Part shown: piece by piece, positions 25,240 through 33,754 of the stretch
Position numbering within the stretch: position 1 is the first letter of the stretch
Layout: each line of letters opens with the position of its first letter
NCBI RefSeq assembly: GCF_000682775.1
Contig: NZ_AWFI01000001.1
Coordinates: 558,001 to 622,000, forward strand
Source of the DNA: Hyphomonas sp. L-53-1-40
Lineage (GTDB): Bacteria > Pseudomonadota > Alphaproteobacteria > Caulobacterales > Hyphomonadaceae
Length of the DNA: 64,000 nt
Reading direction: 5' to 3'
Made by a program: the position numbers and the translations under genes
Notes under the pieces: generated by a model
Told to the model about the DNA's origin: nothing
What the model saw: only the letters and a program-made list of their open reading frames with translations
The model's database searches: none

Positions 25240-27537
25240 ATGGGTCGGAACAAAAAAGTCATTTTGAAGTATAGCGTCGCATGTGCGGCAATGAGTTTGG
25301 CCTTTATTCAGGGTGGAAGCGCGTTTGCGGACGATGCTGCTGGTGATGACGATTCGGTTCGTAATATGAACCAAATAACCGTTTACGGAGAAAAGCGCGA
25401 AACTACTCTCCAGGATGCGCCAATCGCATTGAGCGCGATCACGAGTGATATTCTTGACCAGGCTGGCATTACGGACCCCAGCCAATTGAATGGCTATGTG
25501 CCTGGCCTGATGATCACCAAGAGTGGTGGGTCCGAGCGCATCGTGACAATCCGGGGAGTGGGCCAGCAGACGCCAGAAAACTTTGCAACCATTCCGGGCG
25601 TCTCCTTTCACGTAGATGGTGCGTTCCTGCCGAATTCAATCGCGTTGAATATGGGCTTTTTCGACGTTGACCGCATTGAGGTTCTGAGAGGTCCGCAAGG
25701 CACCGTGTTCGGGCAGAGCTCAACGGGCGGATCGATCAACATTATCACCAAGCAGCCGACCCTTGATGAGTACAAGGGCACCTTCAAGGCAACGCTCGGC
25801 GACTACAATTACGTCCAAGGATTTGCGTCTTACAACGTCCCCATCGGTGAAACGGCAGCTATTCGCGGCTCCATTCAGCAAACGTCCCATGATGGCTATG
25901 CGACTGCCACCAGCGTAGATGGCGGATATGAGCTCGATGATGCCGACAATGAGCACTATCGCATTGCGGGGCTTTGGGAGCCGACAGACAAGCTGTCCAC
26001 GACGCTTTCCTATACGCTCTACAATGACAAGCATAATGGCGGTGCCTTGAAGAATCTCGAGGACCCAAACCCCGACATTCGAGAGCTAACTCAGGACTTC
26101 CCTGCCAAGTTCAAACTGCGTTCAGAGCTGGCGACGTTGAACGTCGCTTACGAACTGCCGTTCGCGACACTCAAGTCGGTGACAAGCTATCAAGATCTGA
26201 CGCACGACCAGTCATTCGATGCTGATCGGTTGGATATTGCGACATATGGTGGATATGACCATGTTGCGACTTGGGCGACAGATGCCGAGACCTTCATGGA
26301 AGAGTTGACGATCAGCTCACTGCCGGAGGCCCCAATTGATTGGATCGCGGGTGTTTTTTACTCCAACACAGATTCCGCTCAATACGTGGTCGAGTATCGT
26401 GAGTTGGGGGTCACCTCCATTCCGCCCCTACTTGTGCTTCCGAAGGATACGCCTCAATCGGCAATCCCGGGTAATCTGGCTTATGAAAACATCTCCTCGG
26501 TGAACCGGGAATCCATCGCCCCATTCTTTCAGGCGACGGTGCCAATCATGACAAATCTGAACGCCACCATCGGCGCTCGCTACAATGATGATAAATATGA
26601 GGGCGAAGGCGCTTCCTATTACTCAACTCCTACTCAGAGCTCTTTCGATACCCAGACTTGGACTGGGAAAGTCGGGCTGGACTATGATCTTTCCGAAGAC
26701 TCCATGCTGTATGCGAGTTGGTCGCGAGGGTACAAGCCGGGTGGCCTGAACGGAGGCTCCTCTGGTGCACTGACCGTGTCAACGACCTATGATGAGGAAG
26801 TCGTCGAGGCGATTGAGTTCGGTTCGAAGAATACTTTCCTGGAGGGGCGCGCGACACTGAACGCTTCCATCTTCTTCAACCAGTATGAAAACATGCAGTT
26901 CATTGAAGAGGATCCGATCCCGTATTCGGGTGGCATCGGGAATATTCCTGAGGCGGAGACTTATGGTCTGGAACTCGAAGGTAGCTATCTGGCATTTGAT
27001 GACCAGCTGATGCTTGGTGGTAATATGGCTTTGCTGGACGGCGAAGTTACAGCGGACTATGAGGCGTTGGATCGTCGTTTGGCGGATATCGCTGCTGCGT
27101 CGGCCGAGGCGACCGGTACGATTTACCCTTGGACATTCGATTGGTTCCTGGCGCGCCAATCCGCTGCGGTACAAGTCAATGGCAACACGCCACCAAATCT
27201 GGCTGACTTGACCTATAATCTGTATGCCGCATGGTTCCAGCCGATTGGCGATCATGGAGAGCTCACGTCTCGGATCGAGAATGTGTATGTGGGTGAATAC
27301 GAAGCTCGTATCTTTAATACGGACGGAGCCGACGATGTATCTTCCTACAGCCTCTGGAATGCCTATTTCCAATACAAGCCTGATGAAGGTCCGTGGTACG
27401 TTTCTGCTTCGGTGACAAACATCGCAGATGAGGAAGGCGTGTCTGGCCGGTTTGTGGATCCATACTCTAGTGGAACGGTTAGTAATGAGTATGTGCCACC
27501 GCGCCAGCTGCTCGTTACGTTTGGCTTCGAATTTTGA
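25240..27537 (+). CDS. TonB-dependent receptor
   Basis: Outer membrane active-transport channel of 765 residues. The frame is open back to 25114, but the ATG at 25240 fits a signal peptide (GRNKKVILKYSVACAAMSLAF...SAFA) and has GAGG 9 bp upstream. A plug domain follows (NQITVYGEKRETTLQDAPIALSAI, VDRIEVLRGPQGTVFGQSSTGGSINIITKQP), then a beta-barrel ending in LVTFGFEF with the terminal aromatic residue needed for insertion. It lies between an MFS carrier and a TauD-type dioxygenase, so it probably imports an organic substrate rather than iron. This plug style is common in sphingomonad-like receptors for aromatic and sulfonated compounds. Confidence 0.93.
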   Translation: MGRNKKVILKYSVACAAMSLAFIQGGSAFADDAAGDDDSVRNMNQITVYGEKRETTLQDAPIALSAITSDILDQAGITDPSQLNGYVPGLMITKSGGSERIVTIRGVGQQTPENFATIPGVSFHVDGAFLPNSIALNMGFFDVDRIEVLRGPQGTVFGQSSTGGSINIITKQPTLDEYKGTFKATLGDYNYVQGFASYNVPIGETAAIRGSIQQTSHDGYATATSVDGGYELDDADNEHYRIAGLWEPTDKLSTTLSYTLYNDKHNGGALKNLEDPNPDIRELTQDFPAKFKLRSELATLNVAYELPFATLKSVTSYQDLTHDQSFDADRLDIATYGGYDHVATWATDAETFMEELTISSLPEAPIDWIAGVFYSNTDSAQYVVEYRELGVTSIPPLLVLPKDTPQSAIPGNLAYENISSVNRESIAPFFQATVPIMTNLNATIGARYNDDKYEGEGASYYSTPTQSSFDTQTWTGKVGLDYDLSEDSMLYASWSRGYKPGGLNGGSSGALTVSTTYDEEVVEAIEFGSKNTFLEGRATLNASIFFNQYENMQFIEEDPIPYSGGIGNIPEAETYGLELEGSYLAFDDQLMLGGNMALLDGEVTADYEALDRRLADIAAASAEATGTIYPWTFDWFLARQSAAVQVNGNTPPNLADLTYNLYAAWFQPIGDHGELTSRIENVYVGEYEARIFNTDGADDVSSYSLWNAYFQYKPDEGPWYVSASVTNIADEEGVSGRFVDPYSSGTVSNEYVPPRQLLVTFGFEF

Positions 27538-27575
27538 TCCAGACACTATGCTAATCGAAACGAAAGGTAACTGAC

Positions 27576-28457
27576 GTGTCAGACTTTGAAGGTGACAAGG
27601 ACTATAGTAGTTTTAAGGCCAAACGGATGACACCCTATCTTGGCGCAGAACTTGAGGGCATAAACCTGACGAAGCCCTTGTCACCGGCTCAGGCTGATGA
27701 ACTACGCGATGCGCTGGCCCGGTTTCAGGTGATATTTTTCCGGGACCAGCCCATCAGCCATGATGCCCATAAGGATCTGGGGCGGCTATTTGGGCCGTTG
27801 GCTATCCATTCGGCCGTTGCAGGGATTGACGGGCACCCGGAGATCGTCGCCATTCATGCGGATGCGGATTCCAAATATGTTGCCGGTGAAGGGTGGCATT
27901 CTGACTTAAGCGCTGATGAGGCGCCGCCGCTGGGAAGCATTCTCTACTTGCATACGATCCCGGAAACGGGCGGAGACACAATGTTCTCCAGCATGTACAA
28001 GGCCTATGATGCGCTGTCTGATCGGATGAAGGCCTATCTCGAAGGGCTTGAAGCGGTACATGATGCCAATCCGGTTTATCATGCTCTGTTCAAGGACTAT
28101 GATACGAGGTACCCGGTTGCGACGCATCCGGTTATCCGCACCCACCCTGTCACCGGAAAGAAGTGTATTTTCGTCAATTCGTCTTACACGACCCGGATCG
28201 AGGGAATTCCTTCAGAGGAAAGTGACGCGCTTCTCAAGTTTCTGTTTGACCATGTCAAGAACCCGAACTTTCAGGTTCGGTTTCAGTGGCAACCACACTC
28301 GATCGCTTTCTGGGACAATCGTGCCGTTCAGCATCTGGCGGTGTGGGATTATTTTCCAGAGGTTCGGTCCGGTTACAGGGTGACAATAGCCGGCGACAAA
28401 CCATTCAGCGGCACACTTCAAAATCGAAAACTGGAGACAGTTGCTGCAACTGTTTGA
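27576..28457 (+). CDS. TauD/TfdA family Fe(II)/2-oxoglutarate dioxygenase
   Basis: Alpha-ketoglutarate-dependent dioxygenase of 293 residues, close to the classical TauD/TfdA plan. The iron triad is His108-x-Asp110 (GWHSDLS) and His253 (NRAVQHLAVWDYFP), with the 2-oxoglutarate arginine at about 264-268 (RSGYRV); a GDTMFSS loop at 133-139 is standard. Relatives hydroxylate taurine, sulfate esters, phenoxyacetates and similar compounds, releasing sulfite or an aldehyde. It starts at GTG with AAAGG upstream, 38 bp after the TonB receptor, and is likely co-transcribed with it. A TauE/SafE transporter is encoded nearby on the other strand, which is compatible with a sulfonate or sulfate ester but does not prove it. 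Confidence 0.9.
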   Translation: MSDFEGDKDYSSFKAKRMTPYLGAELEGINLTKPLSPAQADELRDALARFQVIFFRDQPISHDAHKDLGRLFGPLAIHSAVAGIDGHPEIVAIHADADSKYVAGEGWHSDLSADEAPPLGSILYLHTIPETGGDTMFSSMYKAYDALSDRMKAYLEGLEAVHDANPVYHALFKDYDTRYPVATHPVIRTHPVTGKKCIFVNSSYTTRIEGIPSEESDALLKFLFDHVKNPNFQVRFQWQPHSIAFWDNRAVQHLAVWDYFPEVRSGYRVTIAGDKPFSGTLQNRKLETVAATV

Positions 28458-28551
28458 CCTCTGACTCATCGCGGTAGTGCGAGTTAATTATGACGACGGT
28501 TCAAAACTACCGTGAAGCTGCTCGATGCGTCTCGGTCTACAACACACAGTC

Positions 28552-28590
28552 CAGACCCAGCAGGGGCCAATAGGTTCCCTGCCGGGTCTG
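28552..28590. terminator. Bidirectional terminator hairpin between convergent genes
   Basis: A strong stem (CAGACCC plus GCAGGG pairing with CCCTGC plus GGGTCTG, one internal mismatch, 11-base loop) lies midway between the convergent TauD-type gene and the aminotransferase gene. No clear T tract follows on either strand. Position and stability favour a shared terminator. Confidence 0.55.
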
Positions 28591-28620
28591 ATGTGGATTG
28601 ACGTGTGCGAGTCGGACCAG

Positions 28621-29772
28621 CTACGCTCCGACCACTTCAGGAAGAGCTTTGCAGAACCGTTCTACATCTTCGATCTTTCCCATCGAAACTCGCGTCCATT
28701 CATTGTAGTCCATATACTGTCCGCGAACGGATATGAGTTTTGCCGCCATGGCTTTTTGAATATCGTTCGCTTCCTTGCCAGACTTGAAGTAAACGAAATT
28801 GGTTTGGGACGGTAGCCGCTCAAGACCGAGCGTATCGATGGTCATGTTCACCATCTCACGAGCTTCGACAATTTTCTGTTTCGAATAGGCTATGAACGCC
28901 TCATCCTGGTAGGCACCTATAGCGGCAGCATAAGAAGTGCAGGGAGACCATGACATCACGACACCTCTGATTTTCTCCGCCGTTTCTGCGGATGAAATTG
29001 AATATCCCATGCGCAAGCCAGCCATGCCAAAAATCTTCGAGAAGGTGCGTGTCACAATGACATCGTGGCCCTCATCAATCAGCCCGATACAGGTATTGCC
29101 TTCGGGATCGTCGGCGAGCTCCATATAGGCTTCGTCGACCAGAACCGTCGTTTTTGCAGCCATGCGCTTCACGGCCGATTTCAGCGTTGCCGCGTCTGAC
29201 ACCATACCCGTAGGATTGTTGGGATTACACAGCTGGACGATGCCTGTTTCTGATGTGACTTTCGCCTCGATCGCCGCGAGGTCCACGCTCATATCGGCTG
29301 CAAGTGGCACCCGATCGATGCTTCCGACGCCTTGGTTGACGGCATACAGAGCAGTCGTATCCCAGAAAAGACGGGGGGCGACAATTGGGCCCGTCTTGCC
29401 GTAGATCATCGCGATAGCGCTGAGCACCTCGCCGGATCCGGTGGTCAGAACGACTTGCTCAGGTGTAACACCATTCTTGTCCGCGATGAGCTGTGCAAGC
29501 ATCTGAATGGCCTCAGGCGAGGTGTAGTACGCGCCCTTGTTGGCTGCGTACTCTACCATCTTCAATGCGGCCTTGGAGGGGCCGTATGGGTTCTCGTTGC
29601 GGGAGAGCAGTGCCACTCCTTCCTTGGGCCCCAGCAGATACGGGTCCGGCGTTGCAGTCGCGGGAAAGGCGCCTTGTGTTTCGGCTGCTGTGGTTGCGCA
29701 ACCGGCAAGGCTCGCCGTGGCGAGTCCGCCCGCCATCAAGAACCGTCTCGATACGTCAAATGCCATTTTCAT
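28621..29772 (-). CDS. Tat-exported PLP-dependent aminotransferase (HisC-like)
   Basis: Fold-type I aminotransferase of 383 residues related to histidinol-phosphate aminotransferase. The N-terminus carries a twin-arginine motif (VSRRFLMAGG) followed by a hydrophobic stretch and a lipobox-like LAGC at about residues 22-25, so the enzyme is predicted to be exported folded and perhaps lipid-anchored. PLP-binding features are intact: NPNNPTG near residue 185, DEAYMEL near 215 and the Schiff-base lysine in RTFSKIFGMAGLRMGY near 245. Periplasmic location is unusual for an aminotransferase, as PLP and a keto acid acceptor must be available there. Last gene of the - strand run downstream of the ANTAR gene. 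Substrate unknown. Confidence 0.85.
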   Translation of the reverse strand: MKMAFDVSRRFLMAGGLATASLAGCATTAAETQGAFPATATPDPYLLGPKEGVALLSRNENPYGPSKAALKMVEYAANKGAYYTSPEAIQMLAQLIADKNGVTPEQVVLTTGSGEVLSAIAMIYGKTGPIVAPRLFWDTTALYAVNQGVGSIDRVPLAADMSVDLAAIEAKVTSETGIVQLCNPNNPTGMVSDAATLKSAVKRMAAKTTVLVDEAYMELADDPEGNTCIGLIDEGHDVIVTRTFSKIFGMAGLRMGYSISSAETAEKIRGVVMSWSPCTSYAAAIGAYQDEAFIAYSKQKIVEAREMVNMTIDTLGLERLPSQTNFVYFKSGKEANDIQKAMAAKLISVRGQYMDYNEWTRVSMGKIEDVERFCKALPEVVGA

Positions 29773-29826
29773 TTCCTTCCTGATTTCACTTTTAACTCAA
29801 CGTGTTTGCTTTTGCTTCACCCCGTA

Positions 29827-30663
29827 TCAGGTGAACGAATTCCATAGAACGATTGCGGATGTTGCAACCAAGTATACTCCGAACACTCGCTTCAAGGCGG
29901 GCCCGTTCAATGCGTGGGCAGCCCGCGCGCCGAGTGGCGCGGTAATGAACGACATTGCCGTGATGGCAACGACAGCTAGAATATTCACATATCCAAAAGA
30001 GCCAACGGGTAGCTGGCTGGCGCCTAACCCCAGAAGCGCAAATCCGATTGCGCCGGGGACTGCGATGATCACGCCAAACCCGGAGGCTGTCCCGACAGCC
30101 TGGTGTATGGGGCGGCCACACATGGTCATGGTAAGTATGGCAATCGTTCCGCCACCTATGCCTAACAGAGCCGAGAAACCTCCAAGAAAGGAAGCAAGCC
30201 CGGCTAAAGCTACCCCTTTGGGCATTTCGTTAGACAGTTTTACATCCTTCAGAACGGGCATGATGAAGTGCAGGCCCATCAGAAAAACACCAATCGAGAA
30301 AACCCACTTCAAAGATCTGCCATCCATGAATTGGGCCAGAATGATGCCACCGATGACGCCGACGAGCAGCCAGGGTGCCCAGTCCTTTATTATTTGAAGG
30401 TCGACAGCACCCCGTTTGTTGTGGGCGTGAACCGATCGGGATGAGGTAACAATAATGGTGGCCAGCGATGTGCCGATGGCCACATGTGTCAGCACTTCGC
30501 CATCTACGCCGAAGAAGCTGAAAACCAGAAGCAAAGCAGGTACCACGACGAACCCGCCGCCAATTCCAAATAATCCTGCGACAAAGCCGGCGATCAAACC
30601 GGCGATCATCAAAACACTGATTAACTGTGCCAATTGCAATGGATCGTATTCAAGTCCCAGCAT
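29827..30663 (-). CDS. TauE/SafE family anion transporter
   Basis: Inner membrane protein of 278 residues with about eight hydrophobic helices and the two family repeats, visible as GLIAGFVAGLFGIGGGFVVVPALL (about residues 20-43) and LASFLGGFSALLGIGGGTIAILTM (about 160-183). Members export sulfite, sulfoacetate or other organosulfur anions, or move other small anions. It lies 54 bp upstream of the aminotransferase gene and follows the TonB receptor after a strong terminator-like hairpin. It could remove sulfite made by the TauD-type dioxygenase at 27576; that is inference. Confidence 0.88.
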   Translation of the reverse strand: MLGLEYDPLQLAQLISVLMIAGLIAGFVAGLFGIGGGFVVVPALLLVFSFFGVDGEVLTHVAIGTSLATIIVTSSRSVHAHNKRGAVDLQIIKDWAPWLLVGVIGGIILAQFMDGRSLKWVFSIGVFLMGLHFIMPVLKDVKLSNEMPKGVALAGLASFLGGFSALLGIGGGTIAILTMTMCGRPIHQAVGTASGFGVIIAVPGAIGFALLGLGASQLPVGSFGYVNILAVVAITAMSFITAPLGARAAHALNGPALKRVFGVYLVATSAIVLWNSFT

Positions 30664-30710
30664 TCAAGGTCCAGTTCTGAAAAGAATGAGTTTCGATGAT
30701 GAAGTAGGTG

Positions 30711-30736
30711 TGGGGGGCGCCCGGGAGCGCCCCCCA
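30711..30736. terminator. Strong GC hairpin between TonB receptor and TauE/SafE genes
   Basis: A perfect 10-bp inverted repeat (TGGGGGGCGC pairing with GCGCCCCCCA, 6-base loop) lies 40 bp after the TonB receptor stop on the - strand. There is no T tract, so it may terminate, attenuate or protect the 3' end of the receptor mRNA. It would make TauE/SafE expression lower than, or separate from, the receptor. Confidence 0.5.
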
Positions 30737-30775
30737 ACTCCAAGTTAACCTGTACGGTGGCTCGGTTGATAAACA

Positions 30776-33397
30776 TCAGAATGTCGCTGATGCCTTGACG
30801 TAGTAGTAGCCACCTTGCCAGTCGACGACGGAGTCAGATCGATAGATCCGTCCACAGCAGGTTTCGCCAATCGCCGCATCGCCTGCATCTGGATAGTTGT
30901 CGAATGCGTTTCTGACACCAGCGGAGAGGGTGAGAGCATCGTCGACTTCATAGGATGCTTCGAAATCAAACAGGATTTCTCCGTCCCATTCCTGGATATC
31001 GGCGAGGGTGGATGAGGCCGCATTTTCATATCCACCATAATAGTTGGCGCGACCAAGGAGACTGATCGGACCAGCCTGGTGGAGTACGGTGAACACGCCC
31101 CGCCAGTTGGGTGTGCCATTCAGGAAGTCGAATTGGCTCTCGTCATTGAAGAGTGCGTCCACGTCGCTGTCAAATTCAGTCTTGTTATAGTTGACCGATC
31201 CAGTGAAGCTTGTGTTTTGGCCATTCGCCCATGGCATGGTGTATGTTGCCACGATGTCGACGCCAGATGTGGTCGTGTCGAAAGCATTGGTGAAATAGAA
31301 CACGCCGCCAATCGACTCAGCACCGGTGACACCGGCAGCGACGAGCGCGAGATAGTTGTCATAGGCTGTCCCTGAAGCCGGATCGCTTGAAACGTCCTGA
31401 GTGGAGATTGCATTGACCCGATCAGCCAAGTCGATCTGGTAGAAGTCGACTGTCAAACTCATATTCTCGAAGTTCGAGGTCATGCCGAGTGTGTAGTTTG
31501 TGGATGTCTCAGGTTCGAGAGGTGTCGCTCCCAGTGCCTGCGCTACTGGTCCACTGGCCGGGAAAAGACCAGTCGCTACCGGGAAGCCATTGGGCAGTCG
31601 GGTAGAGACGTTAGTGGTACCCTGCTGTCCCGGCGTCGGCGCGCGGAAACCGGTGCCGATCGAACTGCGAAGCGCCAGGATGTCATTGATCTCGTAGCGG
31701 CCAGCAATTTTCCAGACGGTTTCAGCATCAAAGTCTGAATAGCTTTCGTAGCGCAGAGCGCCTTGCAAGAAGAGTTTCTCAGTGACATCCGCACTCAGAT
31801 CCGCATAGACCGAATGAGAGTCCCGCGTATAGTCTTCTGAAAAGGCGGGTGAATAACCAGGAAAGCCATTCGATCCTACACCGACGACCTGGTATACGGG
31901 ATCATCCGGATCGGAGCAGTCGAGCGTGGATCCTGCAGCCATGACCGCCACACCGGCCGCAGTCGGAGCCATGGAATCGCAGAAGCCGAACGGGTCTGCA
32001 CCGGCAAACGGACCATCTTCATAAGACGCCTTGTCACCTTCCACCAGTTCATAGGCTTCGTCCAGATAGCTAAGGCCCACTGCGAATAGGAGCGGGCTCG
32101 CAAGCCCGACTTCGAATTCTTTTGAGAAGTCAGCCTGAAGTTGTGCCTCTTCGTTGATCAGGTCGCCAGGACGGAACACGGTCGGCGTGTCGGGGCCCAT
32201 GGACGGGTTGATTGTATTTGCCAGCGTGTACTCGATCTCGTTATGTCCGTAGCGCGCGCTAAGGTCATAGTCGAACCCGGCAATGAGGCCTCGCAAGCCA
32301 CCAACGAAGGAATAGTCAGTTACATCACCGAAGAATCGCGGGGTGAAACCACCCGGGAAAATCTCCAGCGGCGAATAAATTGATCCATCTTCAAGTCGCA
32401 AGTCTTCAATCGTGCCGTTACCGGGATAGCGATAGAAGAAGCCGCCATCTGATTTGCTGCTGGAATAGTTGCCGAAGGAATAGAGTTCGGCTGTGTCGTT
32501 GATCGTGTAGGCGGAGTTGTAAAATAGCCGAACGGCTTCGCTGTTGGGTTGGCCCCAGGGTTGAACGGCGCCGAAGTCACCAAGTGACGCAGACGGGACG
32601 CCTTCGATGAACTCGGGCGTGAGGCTGGCCGCGTAACCGGCTGTGGGATCGAAGTCCGGATTGCTCGGGTCGAGACAGAACCAGGACTCACAATACTGTT
32701 CGCTTCGACTGGTCGCGTCCGCCTTGCTGACTTCACCGGAAACGCTGAGGAAACCTTTCCCACCCAGATCGAAGCCGTAATTGCCCGATACCGTGTATTG
32801 GAAGCCATCACCTTCATAATACTGGCCGACATCGACGCTGACCGAACCACCTTCCGAATTGTCTTTGAGCAGGAAGTTGATGACTCCAGCAATAGCATCC
32901 GACCCGTATTGCGCCGCGGCGCCATCCCGGAGGACTTCGATGCTTTTGAGGGCAGAAGCCGGAATGGTGGCCACGTCCGGGCCTTGCGTTCCAGATCCAC
33001 CAATGGTCACGAGTGCGGCGCGATGGCGCCGTTTCGAGTTCACCAGCACAAGCGTCTTGTCTGTTGGCAAGCCACGCATTTCAGCGGGGCGGACAAAAGA
33101 ACTACCATCAGAAATTGGCTGGCGAGTAAGGGAATAGGATGGAATGAGTGTTTTCAGAACATCATTCGTGTCCGTGAACGGCACCGCGCTGAGTTCATCT
33201 TCACTTAGAACATCAATTGGGACAGGCGAGTCCTGGATGGAGCGAGGTTTTCCGCGAGACCCCGTTACCGTGACCGCTTCCTGAACCGAGACATCATCTG
33301 TCTCTCCCTCTTGGGCTTGCGCCGCTGTGATCATGGAAAGGCTGACTGTGGCGAAGGCACACGACAGTAGTTGTGTTCGCAGTTTGGATACTTTCAT
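30776..33397 (-). CDS. TonB-dependent receptor behind an ANTAR-type leader
   Basis: Outer membrane receptor of 873 residues with a signal peptide ending AAQAQ at about residue 29, a TonB-box-like region EAVTVTGSR, a plug domain with RGLPTDKTLVLVNSKRRHRAAL and LKSIEVLRDGAAAQYGSDAIAGVINFLLK (about 110-175), and a barrel that ends YYVKASATF. This plug style belongs to the large receptors for complex organic substrates rather than classic siderophores. It is the first gene after the ANTAR regulator, separated by 357 bp holding two AAAGGC hexaloop hairpins, so its synthesis is likely controlled by antitermination or RNA refolding. The ligand is unknown. Confidence 0.93.
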   Translation of the reverse strand: MKVSKLRTQLLSCAFATVSLSMITAAQAQEGETDDVSVQEAVTVTGSRGKPRSIQDSPVPIDVLSEDELSAVPFTDTNDVLKTLIPSYSLTRQPISDGSSFVRPAEMRGLPTDKTLVLVNSKRRHRAALVTIGGSGTQGPDVATIPASALKSIEVLRDGAAAQYGSDAIAGVINFLLKDNSEGGSVSVDVGQYYEGDGFQYTVSGNYGFDLGGKGFLSVSGEVSKADATSRSEQYCESWFCLDPSNPDFDPTAGYAASLTPEFIEGVPSASLGDFGAVQPWGQPNSEAVRLFYNSAYTINDTAELYSFGNYSSSKSDGGFFYRYPGNGTIEDLRLEDGSIYSPLEIFPGGFTPRFFGDVTDYSFVGGLRGLIAGFDYDLSARYGHNEIEYTLANTINPSMGPDTPTVFRPGDLINEEAQLQADFSKEFEVGLASPLLFAVGLSYLDEAYELVEGDKASYEDGPFAGADPFGFCDSMAPTAAGVAVMAAGSTLDCSDPDDPVYQVVGVGSNGFPGYSPAFSEDYTRDSHSVYADLSADVTEKLFLQGALRYESYSDFDAETVWKIAGRYEINDILALRSSIGTGFRAPTPGQQGTTNVSTRLPNGFPVATGLFPASGPVAQALGATPLEPETSTNYTLGMTSNFENMSLTVDFYQIDLADRVNAISTQDVSSDPASGTAYDNYLALVAAGVTGAESIGGVFYFTNAFDTTTSGVDIVATYTMPWANGQNTSFTGSVNYNKTEFDSDVDALFNDESQFDFLNGTPNWRGVFTVLHQAGPISLLGRANYYGGYENAASSTLADIQEWDGEILFDFEASYEVDDALTLSAGVRNAFDNYPDAGDAAIGETCCGRIYRSDSVVDWQGGYYYVKASATF

Positions 33398-33513
33398 AAT
33401 GTATTGACCCCTCTATTCGCCGCACGACGAATATGATTTGACCGCCTAAGGACGGACTGGAAATCGAACACCAAGGCACAGCAAAAGCGCTGGTGATCGA
33501 GTCGGTTTTGAGA

Positions 33514-33529
33514 GGCCCGCCTTTGGGCC
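33514..33529 (-). ncRNA. ANTAR target hairpin 2 (hexaloop AAAGGC)
   Basis: On the - strand the RNA reads GGCCC-AAAGGC-GGGCC, a perfect 5-bp stem with a six-base loop having A at loop position 1 and G at position 4, the recognised requirement for ANTAR-domain binding. It overlaps an alternative GCCTT/AAGGC stem that would hide the loop. Confidence 0.65.
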
Positions 33530-33577
33530 AAGGCAGCTATCTGCTGCAGAAGACACCCCCTTGTGCCTTCAGAACTG

Positions 33578-33595
33578 AAGCCCGCCTTTGGGCTT
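33578..33595 (-). ncRNA. ANTAR target hairpin 1 (hexaloop AAAGGC)
   Basis: On the - strand the RNA reads AAGCCC-AAAGGC-GGGCTT, a perfect 6-bp stem with the same hexaloop as hairpin 2. The two hairpins are 48 bases apart, a longer linker than I would expect in described ANTAR targets. Identical loops on different stems argue for a common binding protein, and the ANTAR gene lies immediately upstream. Confidence 0.65.
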
Positions 33596-33754
33596 GAAGA
33601 GAAGCTTTTCAGGTCATAAAAAAGCTGGGTAGCGGAACGTATTCTGCGATGATGAATGAACACAGTTTGCCAGATTTTCACGCACCCTCGCTCAGCTTAG
33701 GTGAAACTTCGAGCAGTGAGGCTGGTTCACGTCAGCCAGGCTGGCATCGTCATA

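Larger units (their letters stand above)
33398..33754 (-). promoter_or_regulatory. Untranslated leader between the ANTAR gene and the TonB receptor
   Basis: This 357-bp stretch has no believable gene. Read on the - strand it holds, in order: a possible GGCTG/CAGCC hairpin just after the ANTAR stop, an AGCTTTT/AAAAGCT repeat near 33604-33627, the two hexaloop hairpins annotated separately, and about 116 bases to the receptor start. Each hexaloop stem overlaps a competing hairpin: a CTTCA/TGAAG stem at 33567-33580 for the first and a GCCTT/AAGGC stem at 33519-33534 for the second. This gives the leader the look of a two-state RNA switch. No run of Us marking a classical terminator was found, so the output may be Rho-dependent or translational. 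Confidence 0.65.
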
